From contig CM032128.1 of NCBI GenBank assembly GCA_018894105.1, positions 32,449,299 to 32,513,298 of the forward strand: a stretch of 64,000 nt of DNA, in the 5' to 3' direction. This document shows, one piece after another, positions 12,490-25,547 of the stretch. The stretch comes from Jacaranda mimosifolia (Eukaryota > Streptophyta > Magnoliopsida > Lamiales > Bignoniaceae). How positions within the stretch are numbered: the stretch's first letter is position 1; each line of letters opens with the position of its first letter. The notes under the pieces were generated by a model. The model did no database searches and was not told where the DNA came from. It worked only from the letters and a program-made list of their open reading frames with translations. The position numbers and the translations under genes are program-made.

Positions 12490-14642
12490 TATATTCTTCA
12501 GTTTTGTCGTTAAATGATATTTTCCTTCACATATATATTTTGTAGTAAAAAACGTTTCTATTGAACTAATTGTCATTTATATGTGTTTTGTAATTAGCTG
12601 AACTTTTAATTTATTTATTTTTTATTTATTTTTTTGGGGGGGTGGGGGGATTAAGGAAGGCCCATGTAATGCCACTTAATTGAAAATATATCGAATTAAA
12701 TCATAAATATAATGAATTTATCGAAACACCTAAAACATTTTCTACTTTTTTATTGTAGAAGAGCTCTGAGGTCTCTCTGACCTTAATTAGACAAGTAACA
12801 ACGTGCAGTTGATGTTACCCAACTATTGTAATAATTTCACCAAGTAAATATCAGTACGTACATAGCGTCCTTTCCTTTGGCTAGACTTGTTGTTATGTAC
12901 ATTTATGGATGATTGTCTCATTGTTTAGACAGAAATAGCTTTAATTGTCATTACATATTCATGAGTTGTTAAATTATATACGATAATATTAATATTTTAT
13001 TTTATGATAATTTATTATTAAATAATTCACTTACATATATGAGTAAGAAATGAGGCGTTACCCGTTATATTTAGGTTTCCCAAAAAATAAGTACGTAACA
13101 GTGAATCATGGGAGGAATTTTGCAGAGATATATATATATTTAAATGAATTGTACTTGAATGATCTTGTTATATTTTCCTTGTTATCCCATGCTTTAGTGC
13201 AGCAATGTTTAATTTCTAAAGGCCAAAAAAAACCCCACCACAAGGGAATTTAGAAGGTCTCTTCTTTTTTCTCATGCCATCTTCCTTTTGAAACTTTTTC
13301 ATATTCCAATTAAGCCTATATCCAAAGCCATATATGTATATATGTATGTGTGTGTGTGTGTGTGTAAGTGAACTTGTGACACTTTATCCATTAATGAATC
13401 ACAAAATTCATGATAATAATGATTTCATAAATTCAAAAGATATTATCATTATGCCAATCTTTGAGCACTTACAATGCAAAAATAGGAGCCTCAAATATAT
13501 GCTTTCTTGATTGATATAAACATGTATGTACACACACACATACACACACTGATATGCTTTACACATGTCTCGAGTACACATAGATAAAATTACTACAAAA
13601 GATAAATATGAAGCATGTATACTAAAATGAGCCACTGAGAATTATGGGTTGGCCCCAGCTCTCGAAAAATCAATCATTATAAATATTGGGATTTTTATCG
13701 TTAGAAAAAACATTGAATAACATCTTTAATTACTTGAACACTTTCTCAAGAGAAGTGCTCGAGGCAGAAGCTCGCAACATCAACCATTATCATTTAAATG
13801 ATTTTTGAAAAGATTCTCGAATCTATATATATAAATATATACTTATCTCTTGATCCAAATTGGCTCGTGAAAACACTGAGAATATATATATATATATATA
13901 TATAAAAGAGATCATGTGAATTATTCGTCTTAGCTTTAATTTGAGATTCATTTTCTTCTTTTTTTATCCCTTTTGATGAGATAAGGTTAGGTTTTATACT
14001 TCACCGATTCACCTTTTTGAAATCCTAAAGAAAAACGTTTCTTGACTCTAAATAGATATTCCACTACTTAATCAATAGATATTATTAAGCTCAGAGGTCA
14101 ATGATGAGAGAGTAACAAGAAATGATGAAATTGGAGCTGACTTATCTACTAATTTTTTTAATCTTAATGTTAACTTCACTATTATATATAGTTATATACT
14201 TGCTCAATAAAGCTAAGATGATTCTGAAAATTGCGATGGTAGAAGGTTTTGCCTTTATTACAAGAATCATGAGTTTGAAAATAATTTATAAATTACCTCT
14301 TTCTTTCACTTGTTGAAATTATTTTTTAGAAGAATAAAATATCTCATTACATGGAATAATAATGTACAGAAATAAATTTTTCATACTTAACGATAAATTT
14401 CTACATCATCACTCTGAGACAATAATTCATTGCAACAGACTTTTCAAGTATGTCAATAAATTCTGATATAATCACTTCAGGATAATATATAATTTACAAA
14501 AACGAACTTTTTTATGTTTGGCGATGGATTTTGTCATGGAATAATAATTCATAAAACGAACTTTTAGGCCTCATGATGATAAATTTTGACAACAACACTC
14601 TTAAACGTATCCATTTTTATTAAAAAAAAGAAAAGAAAAAAA

Positions 14643-14674
<32 letters not shown>

Positions 14675-16150
14675 AAAAGAAAAAAGAATTTGCAATAATT
14701 TTGAATGCCATTGAGTAGTGCAGAGAAGAGAATATTTGATGAGTGGAAAGAATAACCAAAAGCGGGTCCATACTTTTGGTCACGGGTCTTCTATTGCCAG
14801 ATTCTCTCATGCAGTTGAGGGCTACATATACTTAGAGCCCATGCTTTATTGCTTTACACTATATATGCATCCTCAGTTTCCACATATTTTCTCTTGGTTT
14901 TTGCCAATTACTAAAGATGGTATAATAGTAATTTACTTAGTTAAAACTCAAAAGATTTACTAGAGGAGTTCAAAAATTAAATTGGTAGTTCCCTTGTTTA
15001 GATTTACCCATTAATTTTTTATAGTCTCTCTTTGTTTTTAAATGTTAAACATAAAAGTTTAGCTACGTCAAGATATTATCTCATCAGCATGCATTGATGG
15101 ATGTTTTGTCTTGTAAGAAAACCTCAAAAGATGACGCCAGCAAATTTTCAAATATAAATGGAGATCCATTAATCGTATGAAGATGTTGTCCCGCCAATAC
15201 GTACTGATAGAGAGTTTTATTCTAAAAAGACGCATCAAAGAAAAGATAAGAAAATGAATTCTATATTTCAAATCTCTTGTTCATCAAATTTTTCGTAGAA
15301 ATAATACGAATTCCTCTCTTAAAAATATGATTATACTAGCACTTACAAGTTATTCAGATTACACTTAAAAGTTTTGTTAAGTTTTAACTAGTTAACTAGA
15401 GGGGTGAACACCACTTCTATCTTAGAGTTAATTTTTTTTCCTTTTGTCTTAAGAGGTTACTTTTTTCCCTTTTTTTTTTTTTTTTTTTCCTTTTTAATGA
15501 AATTCACATATAGTGGCTTAATTTTAGCATAAAAACACCAGGGGTCGATTATATTGTTCTGAAAAACTTGCCTCATTTCTACTTATATATCCTTTCATAA
15601 AGTATGAGTAATTAATTAAATTAACTTTTAAGCATCCAACCTAAATTATGTAGAGTGAGGAGGATATTGCTATTGAAGTTATGATGCAATTTTGGCATAA
15701 AAGTGCCAAACACATAGTGACAAACCCAATAAATTTGTAAAACATGTGACCCATCATGATCTATAGCCTCAATATTATAAAGTGAATTGGAGAATTAGTA
15801 TGATGTCAATCAAATTAGAATTTAAATGTAGGTAAACAATGATGAGAGTTGGGGTAAAAATACTCTTGTTCTTGTGGCAAAAGCCAATTATATGCATTTT
15901 TAAGGGAGAATATTTAATTTAGTGATGTATGTCTAGGCATCTTCTAAGGGTATAATAGATTTTCTACTAAATTTAGAGCATACAATTACTAGGAATCACA
16001 TTCATAAAGTGTTTGGTTCTCTCTAGTACACCTCATTTGGGATCATATATTATCTAGAATATGTCTTATTTTTGTAATATTTTTGGGTAAGTTGATTACA
16101 AATTCTCTCTATTTAAGTGTTTATTTTGTTTTAACTGTTTTTGTGCTTTT
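12490..16150. other. Gene-free AT-rich intergenic DNA
   Basis: No gene is supported on either strand. Simple repeats include (GT)n near 13347-13364, (TA)n near 13882-13904, (GAAA)n at 14645-14674, and a T-rich run near 15470-15488. Short open frames here have AT-driven, low-complexity translations. Confidence 0.55.
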
Positions 16151-16154
16151 TGTC

Positions 16155-16817
16155 TGTGATATAGGGTGGCCCAAGTACCTCGGCCCAAACCAAGCTGGTC
16201 AGAGACGCAGCGCCAAGCCCAATCTTGCATCCGAGACCCATAGGCGCAATCGACCTCGGTCAATCTCTTTCTCGACCCGTGCCTTTTTCACAGAGCGGCG
16301 TCTAGTCGACTTTGTTAACTAGAGAGGTCGACACAATACAATACGCTGCCTCATCATTAAATGCACTAACGGGCGGCATGCCTCCGCATTAATAGCGCAT
16401 GCCGCCCCCTTACCGTCTAACACAGCAGGTACTTCAATAGTGTACTCCTCTGCCTTAAAGCCTGGAAAGGTGGCCACCTGGGGTGGCAAAAGAAGGGGAG
16501 TTGACCAATTGCCCCTCATCCAAGGGTAAGGGTCCTCCCTACTCATCAGAGGCATCAAAGACAAATCCCCAGGTGGAGAATGTTATAAATACCCACATTA
16601 TAACTTTGTAAAGGTATTCTCTCATATATACAAAAGACCTATACTCTGCTGCTCTGATTATCTCGTCGACCCGTACTGACTTGAGCGTCAGAGGGCCTAA
16701 GCTGAAGACTCCTCAGCTAGCCTGACGTTTGCTGGTGATTGCAGGATTCAACCCACTTGAACAAGCATATTAACCCGAGAGGTCGAAATTCACCCAGTTT
16801 CCTAGTTGGACGTACAC
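16155..16817 (+). mobile_element. LTR fragment or solo LTR, probably Ty3/gypsy
   Basis: A GC-richer block in AT-rich DNA. It contains a promoter-like TTATAAATACCC (about 16583), then GACTTGAGCGTCAGAGGGCC and, further on, TTGCAGG. In my knowledge this arrangement is typical of the R/U5 part of gypsy (Tat-like) LTRs. Candidate ends are TGT.. near 16155 and GTACACA near 16811-16817. I could not find a convincing 5-bp target duplication, and no internal coding domain is nearby. Confidence 0.5.
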
Positions 16818-17117
16818 AACGAATCGAATTCTCATCTGTCTGATTTGATTGTTGGAGAGATTATGGTAAACATACACGCAGCACCTTCAATGATTTGTTC
16901 ATATTGCAAATCGAAAATTCACATTCTATATTCCTCTAGCTCAAGCTTATGAATAGAAAATTATCATTACACTTCTGTGTGTATAACCACGTCAGTACCC
17001 TTTTGCATTCCATGTCAATAGCGATACATGAATACTTATAAGGTGTTTTCATTAAAAATATTTTTCTAGGCCAATACGCTTTTAAAAGACAACTAAAATG
17101 ATCATACTCTAACTCAG

Positions 17118-17154
<37 letters not shown>

Positions 17155-18386
17155 TTCAATTAATTTTTTTATTCTAAAGTAAAAAAGAAAAAGAAAAAGC
17201 AAAGACATCTCTATTTTCTGAACACTATGATAGGACTTTTATGAGGAGAGAAACTAACAGTAAAACCTAAAAATAATAATATTTTTGCACTTTGAAATAA
17301 AAACCAATCGTATATATTTTCACCGTATGAGCGACACTCACATGTTAACATGTGTAACAAAACTCAGTTTCTTTTTTTATTATTATTATTATAATTTACA
17401 CATACACATGCGCCAAGAGTTTGTTACGATTCGAACTTCTAATATCGCACATACAAATAAGAAGATCATGCGCTGAGCAAATTGAACCATTTAAGTGACA
17501 ATATATTTGGGCCTGACCTTGTCTTCAGTCCAACAATGAGGCCTGAATCAGCCCATGTACTGAATATTGTGTTTTATCCCAAAGTTTTACTACTGATAAT
17601 GTAGAATAGTTTAATAGGTAAAATAAACATGCCCTAAATTATGGCCCAGTTTATGGGCTTTTATGTTGTATAATTGGGCCTACTCAAAAGTCCATCAATC
17701 TCTTATTGGGGTTCTTTGGATCTTGACTATTGTATGCCCACAATATGAATGCTATAGCATTTTATTAGAAATTTAATTAGATTTTATTTGTTCGGTTCGA
17801 TTTTGATTTTCTTAGAAAACAAACTCGAGTTCAACTCCAAAATTTATACGGTAGGATTTAGGGTTCACGATTTTTAGGGTTTAGAATTTAGAAATTTAGA
17901 CTATAAGAGAAAACAATAAATATAAATATCTCTTGATTATATAAAGCACCGAGGTTTTAGTAGTATGTTTTTAAAATGAGTTGACAAAATTAACTTCAAA
18001 AAAGTAATGACAATTTAGTTTTCTTTTCCTTCCTCTTTAGCTTTTCTCTTTTTCCACTTTCAACTGTTTATTTTTCTTTTTCCTTCAATTATTTACTTTC
18101 ATCTTAACTTTTTTCTTTTGATTTAGCCTAAAAATTCAAGTTGATACATCAAAATTATTATAAAAAATTATAGTATTTTATAATAAAGTAATGATATCTT
18201 ATCTGCTTCATAGTATAATTTTTTTAACACATACATTTAATGTGCCAAATTTAATAATTAATATAATTAATAAAGAATAACTACGAGATGGTTATAGCTT
18301 CTAACATGCTACCCAACCTAATTTTTATAGGTAAAAATTAAAAATTGTTGAATTGTTATAATTTTTAGGTCGCCAAAAGGACATAA
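16818..18386. other. Gene-free AT-rich intergenic DNA
   Basis: Contains an (AAT)n microsatellite at 17119-17153. Nothing protein-like was seen. A GATTCGAACTTC phrase near 17427 recalls a tRNA T-arm but has no tRNA around it. Confidence 0.5.
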
Positions 18387-18839
18387 GCCATGTTTGGTTG
18401 TCAACTCCCAATTTATTTTTGAACTCCCAAAATTTAAATAAATAAATATTATACATTTTTCAATTTCACTCCCAAAATACAAAATTTATTTCCCAAAATA
18501 TTCTTACTCTTCACACTCCCAAACCATTCTCCAAAGTTTCAATTATTATCTCATCATTACAAATATATACACGTACTATCACTCATTTAATCTATATATG
18601 CACATATATAAATATTTTAAAATACTCATTCCATCCCACCAACCAACAAAAAAGTTATTAAAGTGACATTTTGTCTCATCCCAAAAAACAAACAAACAAC
18701 CAATTTTCTTCCAATTCATTCTCTACCTACCACCCAAAGTATAATCAAACAACTATTACATTCCTCAACCCCACTTCCCAAAAATCATTTTGCCAAAAAT
18801 TTTTAACAAAATGCCTCAATTCACAACCAAACAAAATCA
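18387..18839 (-). mobile_element. Tourist-like MITE, copy B (453 bp)
   Basis: Same family as the 12035-12489 element in inverted orientation and within 2 bp of its length. The left end is GCCATGTTTGGTTG and the complement of the right end is TGATTTTGTTTGGTTG. It is flanked by a TAA duplication (18384-18386 and 18840-18842). No coding capacity. Confidence 0.7.
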
Positions 18840-18870
18840 TAATTTTTCTTATTTGAAAAATATTATTAAA

Positions 18871-18885
18871 ACACACACACACACC

Positions 18886-18915
<30 letters not shown>
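18871..18915 (+). repeat. Compound microsatellite (AC)n(AAC)n
   Basis: (AC)7 at 18871-18884 runs directly into about ten AAC triplets. It lies just downstream of the MITE end. Confidence 0.9.
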
Positions 18916-18916
<1 letters not shown>

Positions 18917-20158
18917 TAAAAGGACATAGTTTTCTTATTTTTCTACGTTAAAGTTAGGCACAAAAGTTGTGGGATTATTGTCATAAATTTTCCTATTTTT
19001 CTACACTAAAGTTAGGCATACTGTGCTACTGATATACCGACAAGATTTTCCTATGTTTAATTATCTTAAATTTGACAAACTGAGATTACACGTTTCAGTT
19101 AGGGAATAATACAAATTTAATTATTAATTTAAGTGCCGAAGCCAGCAAAGCTAAGATGAAATATCTAAAATGATGCACGTGACCAAGTGTCAAATAGTAC
19201 ATAAGAGGGAATATTACCAATTTCGGCGTAAATGAAAATGTATACCCAAATTCCAAGCTTATGACTCAACTGTATATGAAAATTATAGGCATAGGACCAG
19301 ATTTTGACAACACACAAGTGAGAAAATTCACCAAGATTTGCCCAATATAGTGACAAGCATTGGAAAGACAAAAGCAAGTTTGACTGAAACACCTGGCTCC
19401 TGCATTGAATTTTCACCTTGGTGGTTGATTTTTCGCTTTCAATAAATAAATAGTGATGTACTTACATCAAATTTAATAATAAGTTATTTAGATTCAGATG
19501 AATTTATTTGTTGTGTTGAAATTTGACTCGATTATCAAGAGACTAAGTTTGTCTAGAATCAGAGGTATTTATTTGATTATTTAGGAGAACACATGTGGAA
19601 CTCATGATATTCATGGGATAGTTACTGTGAGTATGAGTGGGACAACAGAAAAGGATGGAATGAGTATCTCTTTAGTAGTTATGATAGTGGTTGTACAAGA
19701 GATTTTTTGTTTGAGTTCGAGCATGTCAAATTCAAGAGTTGACTTGTATTGATAAGATTCTATCACAATTGAAAAAAGAAAACTCCCATGAAAGTAGGCG
19801 GAATTTATCGAACCACATAAATTTATATATATTTTATTTTTCTATCTATTGTGTATTATTTTTATTATCAACTTTGTGATTATAATCTGTGAATTTATGA
19901 TAAATTAAATTTTATGCCTAAACTGCTTTTATTGTTCTCCAACATGTTGAATAGTGAATTTTTTTACACTAGTAGTTAGAAATATCATTGCAAATCATCG
20001 AAAAAATACATCAAATAGGAATGTAGGAGCTTGAAAATATCTTTGAAAGATCGTTTGACTAAAATGCCACAAACACGAAGCATGATAAGACGAAGTAGCA
20101 TAACATAGGAAGAAAAGGGAAACCGGATGGTGTCAGAGTCAAGGGAGCTGAGATAATT
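18916..20158. other. Gene-free intergenic DNA
   Basis: No protein-like ORF, RNA gene or transposon end was recognised. Short minus-strand open frames (for example 19165-19416) lack splice-linked neighbours or family motifs. Confidence 0.45.
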
Positions 20159-20159
20159 T

Positions 20160-20662
20160 AGGGATAGCAATGAGTAGGGTCTAGGTTAGGTTTGTCAAAA
20201 CTCAAAATTCGCCGTGTTAAGATTTTTATAGATTCGATACCCACACCACCCCGAATTCTTATCCTTTTTCAAAAAATAATAAAATTACCATAACTTCATA
20301 AAAATAATATTATTAACAAAAAACTTATTATTTAAATATATATATATATGCATATTTTAGTTTTTGAAAATAATAAATGCAAATATTATTATTACTTATA
20401 TAAACATATTGAATGTATTAGTTATTTATTATGATAATATTATTATTTTATATAGAATATATATGTATTTAAATTTTTTCATATATATATATATATATAT
20501 ATGAATACACACTACATAATATATAATATCTAGCAGGGTGGGTTTGAGACGGATCCGGGATTAAAACTCAAAATCCAAGATTTGTCCCAAGACCCATTTA
20601 TGCTTTTAAACCCTGCGCTCGGGTGAGTTCGAGTCTTACCATCCGGACATATTGCCATCCCT
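20160..20662. mobile_element. Non-autonomous hAT-like element
   Basis: Inverted termini read AGGGATAGCAATG (left) and, on the complement of the right end, AGGGATGGCAATA. These match the termini of the hAT element that carries a transposase at 45044-49357. The possible 8-bp duplications GATAATTT and AGTTATTT agree at five of eight positions. The interior is AT-rich with GGGTTTGAGACGGATCC-like GC patches near the right end and no transposase. A deletion derivative of that hAT family is the simplest reading. Confidence 0.6.
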
Positions 20663-22103
20663 AGTTATTTGGCAAAAATAAAAGTTTTTCCTATTAAAAA
20701 AATCAAGATTCGAATTGAAATTCTAAAAAAAAGTAAGGCATGTTTAATTTGGAATATAAATAGTAGTGAAAATTTGAATGGAATGATATAAGATAAAATT
20801 AAATAATATATTAATTTGTTTTATATATAAAATTGGCCTTACAATTAGGTGCAACTATAATACACCATAATCTCTTATGCATGTTTAATGTATGAGATTA
20901 TGTGTGTAAATGATGAATTTATCCTTGAACAAATAAATAAATAAAATTAAAAAAAATAATAATAATAAGAACAAATGCGGCAGCAAATTTTTAGTTGGAG
21001 GAATCGCATTTCCAAGGACAATACTATAATCCATCCTTATTACAGCTACAATAACGGGCTGGCACAAAAAATGAGCCGCCCCGCTTCTATAATATTACAC
21101 ATCAAACAATAAATTAAGTTAAATTATAATTCTTATATAGCCTAATCTCACAAATCAAATATACGTACGCGTATATACATCAAATAATAAAGATAAAAAA
21201 ATCTTATCCAAAATTAAAATCATCTTGAAACACACACCATATTACACAAGATTATGATTGTCAAAGTCTTCTAAAGACCTCATCTCGAAAAGACAAAGAA
21301 CTAGCCAAAAAATGACTTATCTCTTCCCTTTCTCTTATTTTTCAAGTTCAAAACATCCCCTCAATAAGAAGTAAATAATCAATGAGAAAAGACACGTTTT
21401 CTTTCATTTTAAAATTCTCAATGCCTAGTTTGACTACATTGAAAACACATTTTAACTTCACATTTGATATTTTTTCTTTTTTCTTTTTTATTAGTATCTT
21501 CACATATGATTAAATCCAGTACCTTAAGAACAAAACTAAACTCTATATAGAATTTCCTCCAAATTTAATAAATTGATTAACTAATAATATATCATCATTC
21601 ACAAGATTTCTCTATTCAATAGTAAGAATTCACAAAGATCTTGAGAATAAATTCAACCAACGCAGCAACGCTCCTGCACTTTATGGGCCATTTCAGTTTT
21701 CACCTCACAAAACCATCAGGAACTCTTGCAGTAAAGAGTAATTCAACCAAAGATATATCAAAATAACTGGAAATAATTTCTATCAACTAAAAGTTACATC
21801 TTAATATCTTACAGTCCAATGGTTACAACAGCAACAACTAAAGCTAATTCACAATGTTACATACATTGAGACTGCCTGTGTCTGAAGCAGAAAAGATTCC
21901 TGTCAAGAAATTGCCCCCTTTCTGTCTGAAAACTAGTAAACAGTCAAAGAAATCAAGAATCCACCCAAAGTATGATCAGTAAGTGGAGAATAAACATGTA
22001 AACATATTCTCCCCAGAGTTCTTTGATTCATCTAAATCATCTAAATATATTCGATATTAATTATATAGATGATCATAAAACCACAAAAGACTTTGTAAAT
22101 TTT
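20663..22103. other. Downstream flank of the heat stress factor gene
   Basis: AT-rich. The part near 21660-22103 probably contains the 3' UTR of the minus-strand HSF gene. No other gene is supported. Confidence 0.45.
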
Positions 22104-23675
22104 CTACTTTGGACTTGATCCCAAGAACCCCAACCTATCAGCCAACCCATTCACACCTTCCTCCTCCTCCTCCTCCTCCTCTTCTTCTTCTTCTTCTTCT
22201 TCTTCTTCTTCATCTTTACCCGCCCCAACTTCCCTATCAAATCCCTCATTCAACAACTCCTCCCAAAACCCCTCATCAAGTTCCTTATCATAACTCCCCA
22301 ACCGTTGAATCCCTTCATCCGATGCTTCCTCCATCTCTCTTTTAGCCCGCCCGAAACCCTGCATTTCCAGTGCAAGCGCCTCGAGTTCGGATACTTGCAA
22401 TCCATAAGGATGACCAAAATCCAACGGCTCAACTTTGATACGATTCATCGTCATCCGGCTCGACTCCCCTGCTTCGATCGGCCTTCGTCTTTTCTTACTC
22501 ATGGCTTCCTCCAATTCTTTCCTCTTCTTCTGCTGGACCAACTGATGGATAAATTCTGGATTCTGCATTGCCCTGGCCAAGAAACTCATCATCTGCCGCT
22601 GTTTTTTCTCTGTATTTTGCAATCTTAGCTCCATGTGCTGTAGATAAGCTCTGGAGGTTTGCTGCTGCTGTCTTAGCTTCACAAGTTCCATCATTAGAAC
22701 TTGCTTATCCCGCCTCAGGCTATCTATTTCTGCGTCTGGTCCAAATCTTCCCACTTCCACACATGGCCCGGCGGCTTGCTGTAGTGGCAGAGGCTGCGCC
22801 ACCGTCTTTCTCCGCCTAATGTTCTTGAGAAGATGCTTTTGGCCGCGAACAAATGCCTCATTTGCGAATTCCCACTTGTCTGGATCGATCTTTCTAAAGC
22901 CCTGCAGGAATCAAATCCCAGTTGTTTGAGTGATGTTTGTAGCGAGAAAATAAATTGGATACCTCCGGAAAAGGGATTTGCCGATGGGAATTTTTCATAC
23001 TCAAAGGACTTCATCATCTTGTAGAATTTGTCAGTATATCTTCATGAAGAATGTTTCCACATTCATAGAACCTTTAGGAAAGAGGAACAAAGTATGTGTA
23101 AAGGACTAACGGTACAAATTCAGTCACTCTGTAAAAATTTACTAAAGAGAGTTGGAATTTCTTTCTTTCTTTTTGCTTGGACATATTTACAAGCAGATTA
23201 AAAGCTCTAAAAAGGGTTCAATCTTCAAAGGAAATCCAGAAAATTTGTCGATAAATTTGGTGAAAAAACTACTCCCTCAATAATGAAATTCAAAAAAAAA
23301 AAAAAAAAAAAGGATGAAAATAAGAGAGGATATATAATATATACTTACATAAGTATTCAGCTGCCTAACAAAGCTTGAGAAATTATTATGCTTAAAGTAT
23401 TTCGGCAGAACAGTGGTGGAGAAGGCTCGGGGATCCCACACTACAAAACTGTGGCCTCCTCTGCTCCAAGAAACAATATGATTTGTACTAAAATCATCCA
23501 CCATGTCATAAGTCTTGGTCAAAAATGGTGGAGGCCCCGTTTCATGGAGTCCTTCCAGCGGCAGCGGCGGCGGCGCCACCCCGTACTCCACCGCGGCTGG
23601 CGGTTGATCACTTGACTGCCGCCATGCGCCTGATGATGAAGATGCCCCTGGATACTCTTCTTTCACTGGAAACAT
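22104..23675 (-). CDS. HSFA: Class A heat stress transcription factor (A2/A6/A7 type)
   Basis: Two minus-strand exons, 23349-23675 and 22104-22901, encode 374 residues. The start is the ATG at 23675 ([10 protein letters not shown]); the longer open frame to 23702 begins with TTG. The winged-helix DNA-binding domain runs from about residue 47 ([15 protein letters not shown]) to 140. The intron falls after LNTY, the position conserved in plant HSF genes. The oligomerisation region follows (about 156-220: [20 protein letters not shown], then [11 protein letters not shown]), then a nuclear signal KKRRRP at 245-250. A class A activator (AHA) motif [10 protein letters not shown] lies near 321-330, and the end [10 protein letters not shown] resembles a nuclear export signal. 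An 18-glutamate run sits between the last two. HSFs bind heat-shock elements and activate chaperone genes. Sequence around the DNA-binding domain and FLARAMQNP resembles the A6/A7 group more than A1; the exact subclass is uncertain. Confidence 0.93.
22158..22211 (-). repeat. Coding GAG/GAA microsatellite (18 Glu)
   Basis: On the plus strand this is a CTC/TTC triplet run. In frame on the minus strand it encodes exactly 18 consecutive glutamates between the AHA motif and the C-terminal [10 protein letters not shown] of the heat stress factor. Confidence 0.95.
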
Positions 23676-23991
23676 TGGCTCCCCTATTATCACGATTGCC
23701 AAAATTTGCCGCTATATTTGCTTATGCGGTCTATTGTGATGAAAAACAACAGCTTGTGAAAAACAAGTCAAGAATTTAAGAAAAACAGAGAAGTGAAGAA
23801 TTCTTGCAGGGCGCATGAATTTTGTAGTTCGAACAAAATTTCAAGAATTTATGGTAAGGGAAAGACAAAGGGGTACTTTTAAAGGGTTTTTTGTGAAAAT
23901 TTTTCAGGAAAGCTTTCTCCTTTGGGAAAGCAGTTTATGCCGTTAACAAGTTAGTTGACAGGATGAAGGCAGCGTGAACCGCTAGAAATAT

Positions 23992-24000
23992 GATATATAG
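23992..24000 (-). promoter_or_regulatory. Candidate TATA box of the heat stress factor gene
   Basis: CTATATATC on the minus strand, about 320 bp upstream of the ATG. It lies between the coding region and the heat-shock elements at 24044 and 24158, a sensible core-promoter position. The transcription start is not known. Confidence 0.5.
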
Positions 24001-24043
24001 AGGTGATTAATTTTCATGGTAGAAAGGAAGAGATTTTTAACAT

Positions 24044-24058
24044 GGAATGTTCTAGACT
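24044..24058 (-). promoter_or_regulatory. Imperfect heat-shock element
   Basis: gGAAtgTTCtaGAct matches alternating nGAAn/nTTCn units, with the third unit imperfect. It is about 50 bp upstream of the candidate TATA box. Confidence 0.6.
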
Positions 24059-24157
24059 TCTGAAAACTTTGGGTGGCACCTTCTATTCATATTTTATTGA
24101 TATTCTTTCCTATAGTTTATCCTTTCTTGTATTGGTTATGGGTTGAGTGTGTGGCAT

Positions 24158-24172
24158 GGAAAGTTCTGGAAC
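24158..24172 (-). promoter_or_regulatory. Perfect three-unit heat-shock element
   Basis: gGAAagTTCtgGAAc is three perfect alternating units. It lies about 480 bp upstream of the start codon of a gene that itself encodes an HSF, which suggests control by HSFs (cross- or autoregulation). Confidence 0.72.
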
Positions 24173-24414
24173 AAGGGATGGGGTTGTGGCGGGGGTGGGT
24201 TGCGGGGGTATGGGGGTAATGACTATGACCCACAAGTTTTTTAAATAGTGGCTTTGGTTTTAGATTATGTATTTTAAGAGGTGTATTGGTGGGGCCCAGC
24301 TATTATTGGGTGACATCAGTGATGATTAGCACTAGATTATAGTGAAATATCATACATATATCGTGCGGCTTTTTGCCTCTTTGATGGGGAATTGAATCAT
24401 AAGATTAAAGTCAA

Positions 24415-24860
24415 GGTAATATTTGGAGAGGAATTATATATTTTGAAAGAATGAATTTTGAGATTGAGGTTGAAAAATATGAAATTTAATTGAGAATGTG
24501 ATGTATATTTGTTTATTTTTTAGAATAGTTATAAAATTATTTTAAAGAATTTTGGTATGTTTGTTTATATTTTGTGATGAGATAAATTGTATTGTAATAG
24601 TCAAATTAATATTTTTTCGTTGAATTTTGAGGGTGTAAATGAATTTTAATAATATTTTTTATAATGATAATAGTAATAAAATATTTTCATATATAAATGT
24701 ATGTATATGTAAATGTGTGAACAGTTTGGGTTTTTGCCACTTTAATTGTAGGGATAATCTGGATATTTTGATAGCTATTTTGGGAAAAAATCATGGTGCA
24801 TGTTTGGTCACATTCTACTAGAACAAATTTGTTCTGACAAAATATAACCAAACATAGCCC
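24415..24860 (+). mobile_element. MITE of the GTTTGG family, copy C
   Basis: Begins GGTAATATTTGG and ends CCAAACATAGCC. It is flanked by CAA on both sides and is about 446 bp long. The internal phrases TTTGTTTATATTTTG and AATTTTGAGGGTG are shared with the copies at 25548, 28155 and 29560. Confidence 0.55.
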
Positions 24861-25547
24861 AAATAATTCCAGAAATTGGCCCTTCAAAAGAAAAAATCTT
24901 GAGGGCACAATTGAAACTTTGGTGGTTGGAATCTGTGCCAATATATATATATATATATATATTGCTTAAAAGTATGTGTTCCACAAAAATTTGAAGTACA
25001 TAGTATTAATGTGTTGTTGTTAGATGGAAATTGAATGTACATTTTGTAACCACATGTTCAAAAATATTTCCATGCTAGTAAAATGTTAAGAAAAAAAGAC
25101 ACTAATCGAGTAATATATTGCCATTACTTTTTAAATTTATCATTTCCAAATTATTTCAAGTATATATATATATAAATAGCATATACAATCAAATTTATAT
25201 AAAAAAAAAAAATTACAATTGCTTGTGATTTTTATCATATAATATCATTAAAAGATCTTGTAATAGAGCTATATCAAGGAACGTGTATTAAAGGATAGAG
25301 TTGAACTCAAGTAGCAATAAAAAACATACAAAAATTTGTCAAAAGATTTCGTCAAGGATCATTCTTGTAATGACATCGAAAGTTTGGTGGTAGAACTAAA
25401 AAAAGAATAACAAAAAAAAGAAGTCAAACTCATATAGTAATAAATAGTAAATTAAGAAAGATAAAGTTTTTGAAATAGTTTTGTGCAAGATGAAAGAGTC
25501 AAATTCATATAATTGCAATTAATAAATTGAGAAAAGGAATAACAAAT

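Noticed and set aside
17401..17480. tRNA-like T-arm phrase (GATTCGAACTTC)
   Set aside because: No acceptor stem, anticodon arm or D-arm can be arranged around it.
22109..22345. Plus-strand ORF with a poly-Leu run
   Set aside because: Antisense shadow of the HSF exon; the leucines are the complement of the GAG/GAA run.
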